The notes: generated by a model from the sequence alone, not told the origin. DNA of 64,000 nucleotides from Cynocephalus volans (GCF_027409185.1 NC_084469.1:35400793-35464792); one strand, 5' to 3'; numbered from the stretch's first letter, positions 1-11,855 are shown. Program-made: numbers and translations.

Positions 1-675
1 GATCTTCGTGCTGCAGCCTAGAGAAGCCAGCCCTCCAAAGCTCACCTCGTACCCTCCACTCATTGTTGAAGCTTCTGGGGACAGGGATGCTGAGCTGCCA
101 CATCAGCGGCATCACAGACATGGAGGCTGAAGGAGGAGTTCAGTGTGGGGTCTACAGTCGTTAAGTCATAACAACACAGAGTGTAGAGGTACTAGGCCAT
201 CTACAGCCAGCTCCATGTCACACTCAGCTGGGGTCTTCCTGAACCGATTATTTCAACAAGTACTTATTAACTCCTTCCAGAGGCTGGCACTGTGCTAGAC
301 AAAAAGGGGAAGGGATACTTCACAGAAGTGGCCATCTACTTCAGGTCTAGAAGTGAAAGACCATCAGAGTGACTGCAGAGTACAGAGGAGTTAAATCGAG
401 GAGTTGAAAGGAGTTCAACAGCAGGAGCTCGCCCAGGGCAAGGGAGAGGGCCAGAAGCGTTCACCAGGCTTAGAGACACAAGGGCCGGTGATAACACTTT
501 CCATTACCAACTCCTGGTGCCCCTCGTGGCCACTTTGGGAATCACACTTTGTACTGCCCAAGGTCAAGGGCCTACCTCAAAGCCAATCCCTTCCCAATGC
601 ATCTTCTCAACTTCCCATTATACCTGCAGATCCAATACCCTTCCCACTGGTTAAGAAAAGATCTTAGAACAGACA
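1..675. other. Gene-free flank downstream of VAMP2
   Basis: No coding exon recognised. Around 243-310 there is a short L2-like antisense piece (an 'acaagtacttattaa' block followed by a 'ggctggcactgtgctagac' block). In human the next gene on this side is PER1, which is not reached here. Confidence 0.5.
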
Positions 676-679
676 CCAC

Positions 680-2375
680 CTGGTTACTCATTACACATTT
701 ATTGTACATTTTCACAATCTGGATGCGCCACAGAATTGGAGGCATGGGGTGGGGGAAGAAGGGGGGCAGGGGACACTGGGATAATATAGGGGGTCTAAAA
801 CACAGCACCCCCACCCCCAGCATCTCTCCTACCCTTTCACACCACAGTTTAGATCTCCCTGCTCCCCCTCCACACAGAACACCTCAAGTGTGGGGGGAAG
901 AAAGAGTTTGAGGGGCCCCCCTCCAGTGGCAGGTTAAGGGACTGCACCCTCAGACCCTTAAAATTGTGCCATTTAAAAAGATATTAGACCCTTCCTCTAT
1001 CACTTCACCCAATGAGGGGACAGCTCTCTCTTTGGGCTCAACAGCCCTGGAGAGGGCCAAGGACCCCCGTCTTCCAGCAAGTCCCACACACACATTGGCA
1101 GTGACTAGTACCCCCACCCTGAATTCAGGGGGGAGCAGTCAGAGGAGCTGGGCAGTGATGGGGGCAACACCCCCCAAATAGGGGAAGAGGGTTTTCAGTC
1201 CAACCCTTAGTGGGTGTGAGGCCAGAGATTTCAGGCAGGAATTGGGGGGATTCTCTGCTTTGCCCCACTCCTCCCCAAGGCAGTGATGACCCCCCTCACA
1301 CTGGTAGCCACCCCTCCCAAAAGAGATCAGATTGTGGCCAACCCCCAACTCTCCTCGTGGGAGGAGGCAGATCAGGCAGATGGGAGGGAGATCCCATGGA
1401 AATGTCAGTTGAGTGCCCCACATGAAAACTGGGGAGCGGGAATGTGGGGAGAGACCCGAGTGGCAGAATTATTGGTCCATCATAACACACTTAACTCCAA
1501 GACACTTACACACCAGCTGAGGGGAGGGAGAGGAAGGTACAAGAGGTTTGGAAAATGGAGACATGGGAGGCAAACGACTAGAGGGGCTAGGAGGGGGCAA
1601 TTCTGGGGGTCAGAGCAGCCTGATTCCCCAAGAGCCCAGTCTCCCCACCACCTGCTAGTAATGTCGTGCAAATTAAAGTGTGATACAAGGACCAATGGGA
1701 ACTAACTCCTCAGTAAAAAAGAAACACAGGTTGAGAGAAGAGTGACGGGGAAAAAAGAAGGAAACCAAAAGGGATGCTGATATGCAAATGATATGCTAAT
1801 TAGCATGCTGGAAGCTCCCAGAAGACCTTGGGATTCTTAGGGCGAAGTGAGGCCAGTCTCAGAGACTCCCAATGGATGCAAAAAAGATGCACCTAAGGAG
1901 GCCTGGACAGGCGCTTTTCGTTTTTTTGGGGGGGTGGGGGTAGGGGAGAGTGGGGCTTATGGAGGGTGGGGGAGAGGAAGGCCAGGATGGGAGGGAGGAT
2001 CGGCTAAATCCAAGGGAAGGAGGAGGAGAGGAGAGGGACTATTGCATAGCAGATGCAAATAAAGGGACTTGGGACTGGTTGGGAAGACAGGGAAAGGGAA
2101 GGAGGGAAAGAGAGAGGAGGTGATGGGAACCTCAGGAAGGGATGTTAAGGACAACCGGAAAAATCTTCTAGTAATAAAACTACAAACAGACCAAATATAT
2201 ATAATATTATATATGTATAAATAACAGCTGGCTATTTACAAAGGGGCACACACACGGGGACACACACACACATACGGATCCAGGGGGGAGGGGCTGAAAG
2301 ATATGGCTGAGAGGTGGAGGAACGGCTGGGGGTGGGGGAGAGGCCCTTCTCTAGGCAGGGCAGACTCCTGGGGAT
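680..2375 (-). other. VAMP2: VAMP2 3' untranslated region
   Basis: This stretch runs from the VAMP2 stop codon to a canonical AATAAA poly(A) signal (plus-strand TTTATT at 698-703), so cleavage is expected near 675-685. It contains G-rich and purine-rich tracts (about 1925-2130 and 2400-2480) and an AT-rich patch near 2195-2225. No competing gene is seen. The length, about 1.7 kb, fits a long brain-type UTR. Confidence 0.75.
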
Positions 2376-4452
2376 TTAAGTGCTGAAGTAAACTGTGGAG
2401 AGAGGGAAAGAGAAGGAGGAACAGGGAAAGGGGAGGGCGAGAGGGAGGGGGGAGAGAGAGAGAGAAAGAGAAAGAAAGTACTATGTCAGGCCCGGCCCTG
2501 TTCCAATCCTCCCCACTCCCAAACTGGCTGACCTCCCCTCCCCTCTTTAAACCTCAGTTTGTCCATCTGTAAAGTAAGGGGGCTGGACAGGTGAGTTCCA
2601 AAGTCCCTTCAACTCCACAGTACGGCCTTGGGGACACAGACTCCCAATCCTCTGGGCCTCTGAGACCACAGGCTCTCAAACAGTGGGATGCTTTCTGGTC
2701 ATGTCTCCAGCCCCTGCGAATTTCCTGTCTCCCACTCCCAAATTCCATGGTTCCCAGACTGGGATCTTAGTCCCAAAGGGTCCTCAATGGATCTACCACC
2801 TTTCTTTTTTTTCAAGATCTTAATAGAAATTGCCCAGAACCAAGCAAAGTGCAAGCTAAACAACATCAAGGTTTTCAGCTCTAGATGAATCCAAACTGCC
2901 ATTAGCAGTTAGTTGTATGTGTTTTTTGCTGAAGAGTACAAACTAGGTTTATAACCTTCAAAACCCAAATTTCACAGGGGAAAGCTCTCCAGAGAAGGGG
3001 CCCCGGCCACGCCCAGCCCACTCACCAATGATGATGATAAGGACGATGGCGCAAATCACTCCCAAGATGATCATCATCTGGGGGTGACAAGGGAAGGTCA
3101 GTGAGACAAACCGTCATACCCCCATTAACCCACCAGACCTCCTGCCTGCTCTCCCACCTGCCCCTACCCTTACCTTGAGGTTTTTCCACCAGTATTTGCG
3201 CTTGAGCTTGGCTGCACTTGTTTCAAACTGGGAGGCCCCCGCCTGGAGTGCATCCGCGCGGTCATCCAGCTCCGATAGTTTCTGGTCCCGCTCCAGGACC
3301 TTGTCCACGTTCACCCTCATGATGTCCACCACCTGGGGGAGGGGCCGACGAGGCAGGGGGTGTGCCAAGGCCCGCCTCAATGAGAGCACTCCTCGAATAT
3401 GTGCCCATTGTGCCACACACGGAACATGCACCCCGATGCTGCCAGGCTAACATGCCAAGGACACACATAGAACATGCCTAGCACACATGGGGACATGCAA
3501 GGAGCACACATCAGGGGCATGCTGGTAGCCAGACATCTCAGATGTCATAGCAACACCCTCTGTCTATGGAACCTCAGGTAGCCTGTCCATCACCAGAGCA
3601 CACCTGCCCACACTGGTACACCCCAGGCTAGCAAGGCAGATTAACACCCCAGGGCCCTTCCAAGTACGTGCTGGCAGGCAGACAGGGCTGGGGCATGGTA
3701 TGTCTTTGTCCCAAAACCCACAGACGTGAACTGTCATCACCCCCAATCCAAGATGGGCCCCTACCCTTGTTTGCCAACCCCCAGGGTTCTTCCCATTGCC
3801 TTTGACACCCCCCACACTTACCTCATCCACCTGGGCTTGGGTCTGCTGCAGTCTCCTGTTACTGGTGAGGTTTGGAGGGGGTGCAGGGGGGCCACCATCC
3901 CCAGCCGGGACGGCAGTGGGGGCAGTGGCAGCGGTAGCAGACCTAAGGAGCAGGGAGGGATTAAGACCCAGGGTCTGGAGCCTGCGGCCCCGCAGCAAGG
4001 GCTCCGCCCATCCACCTGTCCATCCGCTGTCCCTCTAGTCCTCCTTTTCGGGAGGAAGGCCACCCGATGGGAGACCTGATCTCTGTCCGGCACAGCCGCC
4101 AAAGAGCTGCGTGACCTTGAGCGAGGACCCCTACCCCCTCCGGCCCTCAGTTTCCCTGCCTGTCAAATGAGGGCGACCTCACAGACGCGGTCCGGGGTCG
4201 CCCCAAAATGACTGACGGCCGCGACAGGGGCGGGGCAGGCGGATGCTGGGTTCGCTCCCCCGGCGGCCATCGCCCGCGCGGGCCAGCCCGGGACGCGGAG
4301 CTCCCCGGCCGCCCGCGTGCAGTCCCGGGAGCCGGCCTGGCCCCGGGGCGCAGGGGGCGCGGGCGGGCCCCCGGGCATTCCAGCGGCCCGTTTCTCAGGG
4401 CGGCAGGCGGCGAGGGGAAGCGCGGTGCGGGCGGCGGGAGGCCGACTCACAT
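2376..4452 (-). CDS. VAMP2: Vesicle-associated membrane protein 2 (synaptobrevin-2)
   Basis: v-SNARE of synaptic and secretory vesicles; it pairs with syntaxin-1 and SNAP-25 to drive membrane fusion. Coding exons on the minus strand: AT at 4452-4451, then 3942-3822, 3332-3174, 3077-3026 and 2392-2376, each with GT/AG borders. They sum to 116 codons plus stop, the human length. Parts in order: proline-rich N-terminus ([17 protein letters not shown]), SNARE coiled coil starting at [16 protein letters not shown] with the central-layer arginine in [18 protein letters not shown], the membrane-proximal [12 protein letters not shown], a hydrophobic anchor ([13 protein letters not shown] plus an Ile run) and the tail VYFST. 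The start codon is split by intron 1 (AT|G). Recalled human residues differ at PPAAPAGEGG (here [10 protein letters not shown]) and AIIL (here AIVL). The start is fixed by the conserved SATAATAP that follows. The identification is secure. Confidence 0.97.
2535..2690 (-). repeat. Possible MIR fragment in VAMP2 intron 4 or 3' UTR side
   Basis: The 'aaacctcagtttgtccatct' block followed by 'gtaaagtaagggggctgga' resembles the MIR core. It lies in the last VAMP2 intron. The orientation is uncertain because only one block is clear. Confidence 0.35.
4100..4172 (+). repeat. MIR fragment in VAMP2 intron 1
   Basis: The phrases 'gctgcgtgaccttgagc' and 'ctcagtttccctgcctgtca' match the MIR core in the sense orientation. 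It is an old, short fragment. Confidence 0.6.
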
Positions 4453-4800
4453 GGCGGGGGCAACGGGCGGAGGACTTGGCAGCGGCAGTGATGGTGGCGG
4501 CGGCTCGCGCTGGCTCCGACTGGCGCTGGCTGCCCGGGACGGAAGATGGCGGCCGCACGTCACCCGCATCCGGGCACTGCGGGAGGGGGCGGGGCGCGGC
4601 GGACGACGCGGCGGACGACGCGGCGGGAGCGGGGCCGCGGGGGAGGGGCGCAGCGCGACGCGGCGGGCCGGGGTCGCGCGGGTGGGGCCGCTGTCATCGC
4701 GCCGCGGTGTCCCGGCGCCCGCCACAGCCCCCGCGGGCCCCCGCGGCTGACTGCTGCGGCTTCCCCGAACCTACCGCCACCCGCCCTGAATGATCACAGC
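4180..4800 (-). promoter_or_regulatory. VAMP2: VAMP2 exon 1 and CpG-island promoter
   Basis: Very CpG-rich sequence surrounds the first VAMP2 exon, whose donor GTGAGT is at 4445-4450 on the complement. There is no clear TATA box; this looks like a CpG-island promoter with dispersed starts. Long open frames across it on both strands are a consequence of the GC content. Confidence 0.75.
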
Positions 4801-7000
4801 CCACCACAGCGGCCTCAAACCCTGTGCCACCTGCCCCTGACAGCACCCTGCAGTCCGGCCCCCCCTCACCCGCGAACCAGAAACTGATAAACCCAGTCCG
4901 CACCCCGCACGGCCCAAGGTCTTGCACTGCGCCCGGGTCCCAACACCTGGTGACCCGCCTTAGGCACTTGGAATGGGCTGTGGGTGGGAAATCAGAAAGA
5001 CCCAGCGCAGGTGCCCGGGGCAATGCGAATAGCTGGGACCCCGCTGGTGGAGTAGAGCGGAGTGGTGGGAGTTGGTGCCATCCTCTTACCACGCAAGTGG
5101 GTGTCCCAAGGGTGGTCTGGGGCCCCTGGCCGCAGAGTAGGACAGTATGAAGAAAAGGAGATGAGGCAGGCTCTTCCTCCCCAACCAAGTCCCAGGAAGG
5201 GCTGCAGGTCTTGAATGCTGCCCCTCCTCACAATTGAAGTTCAGACCGGGGTACTTGGCAGGCAAATCTGGAGCGGCCCGACTGAGTTCGGACAAGCTAA
5301 GGACCCCAGGGAGCAGGGCGTGAGGCTGCCCCGTGGGCTGCTTCACTTGATGGCTGCAGATTGGCCAAAACCTGGCTCTACCCCAGACTTGGGTCAGCTA
5401 CCCTGGCCCAGGAGAAGGTACGCTGGAGCAGGGCCTGGACCAAGAGGACAGGGCTCCTTCCTTTCTTCCCTCTTCCCTGCCTCCCTTCTTTCCTTCCTTC
5501 CTTCTTTCTTTCCTTCTTTCCTCCCTCCCTCCCTTCCTTCGTCAGACAGTAGACAAGGGCAGTACCTGCAGTACCCAGGTTACTGTGACCTTGGACAGTT
5601 CCTGTCCTCTCTCCGGACCCCAAACACATCACATACGTAGGCAATAAATATGTATTTGTTGAATAGCTTTATCTAGACAACATGGTAGATTATCCACAGC
5701 CCAGTCCATCTGTCACTGGTCTCCATTTAGGTCCTCTCAACAGACCCAGCAGCTGTACACACTCCACCCAGCTTATCAGAGATGGGACCAAGACTCAAGG
5801 GTGAAGATGGCATTTTAGGTGAGGACTAGTGGCCCTGGGATGGTGGGGGTGCTCACTAAATCCCTGGAAGAGGGAAAGGGAGTCTTGTGGCCTTCCTCTC
5901 TGAGACAAACAGGAGCCAGCTTCTTCTTCCCCCACCCAGGCCTCTTAGGGCCTCTGGGTGTGAGATCCTCCTCCACTGCAGTGCCCCACCCCCTCCCAGC
6001 AGAAGCCCAGAGACTGGCTCTGTCACCAGAGGTGTCATTTCCCAGCTGTCTGGGGGAGGTGAGTGAGCAGGGAGTGTGTGTAGGGACTCAGCTGGATCTA
6101 AGATAAGAAGCTCTTGGCTCCCTCCCTCTTCGAGGAGCAGCCACATCCCTGTCCTTGAGCACTGATACGGAAGGTCTGGGGTGGCTAAGCCTATGTGAGA
6201 AGAAAGAAAAGAACAGCGGCCATGGGGGTCCTTACTTTCTAGTCAGAGAACAAAGATGCCAAATTCCATCCTTTTGTGTTAGTGTCTGGGTATAAGACAG
6301 GGAGGGTTGGAAGGAAGTAGGTACAAACAGGCAGAGGCCCACTGCCCCCACCCAACTCCCTGCACTAACTGGGGGTACCTAGAGCAGGACCAGCCAGGAC
6401 ATTAGACGATGGTTTAGGGATGATCCCCATTTTTCCTGGCTGAATCCGAGGGGTGTGGGAGGGCCAGAATTGTAGATTAATTTCGAGAGCCGAGGACATG
6501 GGGTGTGGTTTGGAAAGGTGGCACATTGCTATTGCTATTGAATCCTGGGGCAGCAGGAGCAGAGCAGAAATGAGTTCACATATAACCCATAGAGGTGGGG
6601 GACCCAGGAGGATCCATCCCAGAAAGAGGACTCTCACTGAGCAGCCCTCCCCCACAACTCACCTAGACTGTGGTGCTAAGGAACTCCCCAATTTTAGAAC
6701 AGTGGTGGAGGTGGGAAAAGGGGTGCGGTGGGATGACTGAGTTCACCCGGAAATGAGTAAAAGAACAGTTTCTGCAAGCAGGTAGAATGGAGACCCAAAA
6801 TAGAGGTAAGTTGAACTGTAGAAAAATAATGTATTTGCATAACTGAGATTGTGGCTTCTATATTTTCCTGCTTCAGGGAATGACCGTTGAATTTCTAGGT
6901 CCTATCGCCACCAAGCCTCATTCAAAGGATGTGGAAGGGGGCCCAAGGTTCATTTCTAACAAGCCTCTCCCATGATTCTGATGTAGGCAACACAGAGACC
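4800..7000. other. Intergenic, no gene seen
   Basis: No exon, RNA gene or clear recent repeat. It contains a (CTTT/CCTT)-type pyrimidine microsatellite at about 5458-5540. Interspersed unique sequence otherwise. Confidence 0.5.
5458..5540. repeat. Pyrimidine-rich microsatellite
   Basis: Imperfect runs of ccttt/cttcc/ccctcc units over roughly 80 bp. Confidence 0.85.
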
Positions 7001-7018
7001 ACACTTTAAAAAGGGCTT

Positions 7019-7199
7019 TCTGACTCTCTCCAGTCCACCAGTTTCTGCCATGTGAGACCCCTGCATTGCTGTAAAGTCACCAGCAGGACCTTCACCAGAT
7101 GTGCCTCCAAAATTGTAAGCAATAAATTTTGTTTTCTTTATAAATTACCCAGTTCCAGGTATTTGTTATAAGCAACAGAAACAGACTAATACAAACATA
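7019..7199 (+). mobile_element. MaLR-type LTR fragment (fossil)
   Basis: The 3' part of a MaLR-like LTR: a 'gtaagcaataaatt' poly(A) signal block, then 'ataaattacccagttccag' and a 'gactaatacaa' end. It closely resembles the 3' end of the LTR at 29341-29780. It is flanked by a near-repeat of 'ttaaaaagggctttct' (about 7004-7019 and 7201-7216). Confidence 0.6.
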
Positions 7200-7579
7200 T
7201 TTTAAAAGGGCTTTCTTTTATTATTTTTTTCCTCTTCCAACAACTACAGTTTAGAAGTTGGGATGGAAGAGGGCTGGGTCATTCCCACACTGACTCATGA
7301 ACTTGCTCCATCCACATGAATCAAACCTGACTGAACTAGTAATTAATTTCGGGGACCTTGTGTGTCCCTCAACACAGCTTATAAAGAAAAGGCCTTCATA
7401 TTAGGAGCAGACAAATTGTGCCAGCCCCATCACCATTACAATCAGCTGCTCAAACCCTGTAACCTCTGGGGAGCCCTCCAGTCCAGAAGGTTCCCGGGAC
7501 TGCTTGTCAAGCTCTGGGCTCCTGTAGGGAAAGGAAACTCCAAGGACCTACTGTGTGCCAGATGCCTTAAATGAATTGC

Positions 7580-8660
7580 CGTACACATTCAATTTGTTTT
7601 TTAATCACACAAATAATGTGACTGTATTCTCCTCATAAAATATTAAAACATTAAACATAAAGCTGAAATTCCCTAGGCCACTCCCTCAACCCATTTGTCT
7701 TTTTGTTTTACTCTTTGGAAGGTTTCATGTATCCTTTTTTGAAGAAAAAAAAGTTGTTTTTGTTGTATTTATCAATTTTTTTCAGTCCAGAATGCAATAA
7801 CTTCTCATCTCTCTGAGGATGATAATTATATTTTAAAGTTTAATATTAGATTTAAAAATAGGTAACACAATCATATCGAAAAATTCAAAAGTTACAAAAG
7901 AAGGTATAGTGAACCCTTGTTCTCAGCTGTCTGGTACCCACACCCAACATAGCTGCTGTCTCCAGTCTTGTACACACTTCAGGAATAGTTGGTACAGACA
8001 CAAGCATATACAGAGATTCTTCTTTTTCACTTTTCTTTTCTTTTCTTTTTTTTTTTTTTAACAGCTGGCCTGTATGGGGATCCAAACCCTTGCCCTTGGT
8101 GTTATCAACACTGTACTCTAAACAGCTGAGCTAATCTTTTCATAAATACAAATACTAACAGACTATATGCATTGATTTGCACCTTTGATTTTTTTTTTGC
8201 TTTCCAATTCGTTTTTTTTTTTTTTCTTTTTCTTGTGCTCCCTAGAATCTCTGTCTCTTCCAGATTCCTTTGATTGGCTTTTTAATTTTTTTTTAATGTT
8301 TGGAGGAGTTTCTTTCATTTTGGAAGCTTTCCTCAAATATCTGCTGATCCTTGGCTCTCTGTTTATATTTCATAGGGAGCCACTGAAAGGCCGGCTGGAA
8401 GCCCTGTGTATTTTGGGCGGAGGGGCATTTATTGACTATTGGAAGCTTTTTAATGGAGGATCCGCAAATATCTATAGGTGGCAGGCTTTCTCTGTGGCCG
8501 AGCTTCCACATTTAACCAGAAGTCTTACCACAGTTTATTAAACTATTCTCTCAAGGACAAGCTTTTTGGTTGCTTCCAATTTTTTTGCTATTACGAACAG
8601 TGCTCTTATGAATGCTGTTGTAAATACCTCCCATGTAAATCAACCCTATGAGGTATTATC
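7580..8660 (-). repeat. Old L1 fragments, minus strand
   Basis: AT-rich sequence with L1 ORF2/3'-end phrases in antisense, such as 'tggttgcttccaattttttt' with 'gctattacgaacagtgctct' near 8560-8610. It is broken by a SINE monomer and by about 350 bp of unidentified sequence at 8175-8520. The borders are approximate. Confidence 0.45.
8046..8137 (-). mobile_element. t-SINE (CYN-like) monomer
   Basis: Minus-strand copy: T tract, then 'cagctggcctgtatgggga' and the complement of a tRNA-like B box and A box, ending 'aacagctgagctaatc'. Monomer type with the gccaaaa-style tail. Confidence 0.75.
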
Positions 8661-8939
8661 TTGACTTTAAATTTAGGGAAACCTAGGCTTAGAGAGGTGC
8701 CTTGATGGAGTCCTTTTTATTCAGGTAATCAATTTGTTTTTTCACATATAAAATGGTATCTCTTCTGAAAAGTCTTTTTATACTAAAGTATAATATACAC
8801 ACATAAAGTGGTATATTTTTGATCTGTATAGTTCTCCTTGTGCAAGTACCAACCACAGTGCCAGGAACAAGGCAGGAAAATGAATAAGGATGGATGGTGT
8901 GCGATGGTCTCAGTGAGGAGTGTTTTAAAAAAGAGCCCA

Positions 8940-9030
8940 AGGGCCGGCCCGTGGCTCACTTGGAGAGCGTGGTGCTGACAACACCAAGTCAAGGGTTAAG
9001 ATCCCCTTACTGGTCATCTATTTTTTTTAA
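8940..9030 (+). mobile_element. t-SINE (CYN-like), single-unit composite
   Basis: Starts 'gggccggcccgtggctcac' like the first dimer unit but ends 'ccccttactggtcatc' like the second, so it is a one-unit fusion. A perfect 13-bp target duplication aaaaaagagccca lies at 8927-8939 and 9031-9043. Confidence 0.9.
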
Positions 9031-9401
9031 AAAAAAGAGCCCAGCATAGCAGGTAGATGGATTGCTAATGGTGGACTCCTAGGCACCTGTTTGGGGAGGA
9101 TGAGTTTGGACAGGATCTGTATGCCCAGTGTTCCATGAGGACAGCCCTGGTAGGGCTGGTGACGCCTTGATCACCAATTTGGACAAGGAACCAGCTCTCG
9201 TTACTGCAGCAGGGCAGGCCCAGGCCTCTGGCTGCTGGGAAGCAGGATAGTGTGGGTGGTGGGAGTGCCACATGCCAGAGTGCTGTGTGGGCAGGACAAG
9301 ACATAGGCAGATCAGAGTCTTCTGGGATTGGGAGCGTGAGAGGCCTCCTGGTCCTAAGCCCTCTCTCTAACCCTCCATTCATTAGAGATTCACTGGGTTT
9401 A

Positions 9402-9578
9402 TTTATTTATTTATTTATTTTTTAAAGATGACCAGTAAGGGAATCTTAACCCTTGACTTGGTGTTGTCAGCACCACGCTCAGCCAGTGAGCCAACTGGCC
9501 ATCCCTATGTAGGGATCCGAACCTTTGGCCTTGGTGTTATCAGCACCACACTCTCCTGAGTGATCCACGGGCCGGCCC
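9402..9578 (-). mobile_element. t-SINE (CYN-like) dimer
   Basis: Complete minus-strand dimer between diverged 18-bp duplications (9384-9401 and 9579-9596, 'agagatt(c/t)ac'). The tail is a (TTTA)n tract. Confidence 0.9.
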
Positions 9579-9749
9579 AGAGATTTACGGGGTTTAACAA
9601 GCTATTCTTATTTGGGACAGGGGAGCCCCCTCCAGACAGTGTGTTTGTCGAGAAGCCACATCTTCTTTATTTCCCTCCATATTTCTTGCCAAGCCTGTAG
9701 CCTGGCAGGTGGTAGGTGCTCAATAAGCATCTGTTGAATAGAGTCAACT

Positions 9750-9862
9750 GATTTGGCCTGATAGCCCAGAGACTTGAGGTCTAGTCCCAGCTCTCCCACT
9801 CTGCATGGCGTCCAGGAGCAAATAGCTTTCTCCTTGGACCTCATTCTCCTCACTTGTTCAAT
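9750..9862 (+). repeat. MIR-like fragment
   Basis: Blocks 'gaggtctagtcccagctctc' and 'tggacctcattctcctcact' resemble the MIR core in sense. Just upstream, 'gtaggtgctcaataagc' is an L2/MIR-type end. Confidence 0.45.
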
Positions 9863-10209
9863 GAAGGCTCTTTTATTCCACAATGCCAGGCATTGTGCTG
9901 GCATCAGAAGCTACAATAATACACACCCGAAAAGAGATTGTTAAAACACAGCATGATCCTTGCTGTGATGGACATAATGATCAAGACACTTGCCAACCTA
10001 ACTCAAACATTTAAACCAAAAAGGAGAATCTGATCGCTCACGTAACTGGAACATAACTAGAAACAGCAGGATCCAGGTACTCAAATGATGTCATCAGGGA
10101 TCTGTATCTCCATTTCTCAGCTCTGCTTACCTCAGATTTAGCTTCATTTCCAGACAGGCAACGTAAGAAGCTGCAGATTCACATTTGTTTAAAATGTTAT
10201 AATTTGTAT

Positions 10210-11220
10210 GTTTTTTTTTTTTTTTAAAGTTTATGTTCAAAATGCCAAAAATTCAAAAGAGCAGGTGGAGAAAGTCTCTCTCCCACCCTGTACCCCTGCT
10301 ACCTGGTCTTCCTCACAATACTCCCAGTTGCCCGTGTCTCCTTCCAGATATGTTCTGTGCATATAGAAGCAATCTCATTTATAGTTTTCCACTTGTTTAC
10401 ATTAATGGAAGCAAACTACATGCACTGTTCAGCACTTCACTTTTGGCACTTGTATCTTGGAGATTTTTTCGTTATAATGCATAAAATCCACTTTTTTCTG
10501 GCTGCATAGTATTTCACAGTATGGAGGTATCATAATGTAACCAATCTTCTGTTGACAGACATTTAGGTTGTTTCCAATGTTTCTGCAATACAAGCAAAGC
10601 TGCAAAGAATAACCTACACATTCCCATTTCACCTATTTGCAAACATGTAGGACTAACTTTTAAATGTGAAAATCTCTAAGGTCAAAGGATATGGGTGTTT
10701 GTGATTTTGATTTTGATAGATATTGCCAGATTGCTCTCTGTTAACCAATTTTTACTCCCACCAACAAACAGGTGAGGCCTGTTTACCAATACCCTCTCCA
10801 ATACTATGAAACTTTTTAGTCATTACAAACATGCTAAGTTAAACATGACTTGCATTTCTCATACAGTGAAAGAGGTTAGGCATCTTTTCATATGTTTGAG
10901 AGTTCCTTGTATTTCCTTATCTGTGAAATGTCTGTAGAAATTTTTTGTACATTTTTATTAGGTTTTTGGTATTTTTCTCAGAGATTTGTAGGAGATTTTT
11001 ATGTGTCAAAATTGGCCCTTTCTCTGCCATATAAATTACAAATATTTTCCATAGATTGTCATCTATCTTTCAATTTTTGCTTATGATTTTTTTTACTATG
11101 CATAGTTTTAACATATTAAATATATATTTTAATGTATCAATATTTTCTTTTATGGCTTCTGTGGTTTGTTATCATACTTAGAAATGTCTTCCCTACTCCA
11201 AACTTATTTTTAAAAATTCC
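10210..11220 (-). repeat. Old L1, minus strand
   Basis: Antisense L1 ORF2 3' end: 'ttctggctgcatagtatttc', 'tagattgtcatctatctttc', 'aggttgtttccaatgtttct' and 'gctctctgttaaccaat' blocks in the expected order. It is diverged and has lost its frame, typical of a Mesozoic or early Cenozoic L1M copy. Confidence 0.75.
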
Positions 11221-11224
11221 CCAG

Positions 11225-11855
11225 GAGGGCACATTACTTCTGTGGTATTCTGCCAAAAATGCATAACCTCAGTCTAATCATGAGAAAATATTGGACAAAT
11301 CCAAATTGAGGGACATTCTGCAAAATAACTCACCAGTATTCTTCAAATATGTCAGAATCACAAAAGGAAAAAAACAAAAACAAAAGACCAAGCAACAATC
11401 TCAGATTGAAAAAGCCTAAGGAGACTTGACAACTAAATGCAATATGAGATCCCGGATAAGATCCTGAACCAGAGAAAGGGCATTAGTGGGAAAACTGGCA
11501 AAATCCAAATAAGATTTGTAGATTAGTTAATAGTATGGTATCAATGCTAATTTCCTGGTTTTGATAATTATATCATGGTTATGCAAGATGTTAACACTCA
11601 GGGAAGGGCCAAGCCCGTGGCGCACTTGGTAGGGTGCCGTGCTGGGAGCGCGGCGACCCTCCCGCCGCGGGTTCGGATCCTATATAGGACTGACCGGTGC
11701 ACTCACTGGTTGAGTGCCGGTCACGAAAAAACGACAAAAAAAAAAAAAAAAAAAAACATTTGGGGAAGCTGAGTAAAAGGATATACGGTGGGAAGTTTGC
11801 ACTATTTTTGCAACTTTTTTGTAGGTAAAAATTATTCAGAACAAAAAGGTTAAAA
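11225..11855 (+). repeat. L1 3'-UTR-type fragment split by a SINE
   Basis: Phrases 'gagatcccggataagatcct', 'gggcattagtgggaaaactg' and, after the SINE, 'ttgcactatttttgcaac' match the 3' ends of L1M elements in sense. A related copy is at 21560-21960. Confidence 0.5.
11605..11756 (+). mobile_element. Divergent t-SINE subtype
   Basis: Starts 'gggccaagcccgtggcgcac' and carries 'ctgggagcgcggcgac' where the common family has 'ctgataacaccaaggc'. The second unit is 'gaccggtgcactcactggtt' with the tail 'gccggtcacgaaaaaacgac'. It has the B box 'gggttcggatcc'. It differs from the common dimer across both units, so it looks like a separate subfamily. Confidence 0.8.

Noticed and set aside
4208-4793. Long plus-strand open frames at the VAMP2 promoter
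   Set aside because: Arg/Gly/Ala/Pro-rich translations of a CpG island, antisense to VAMP2 exon 1.
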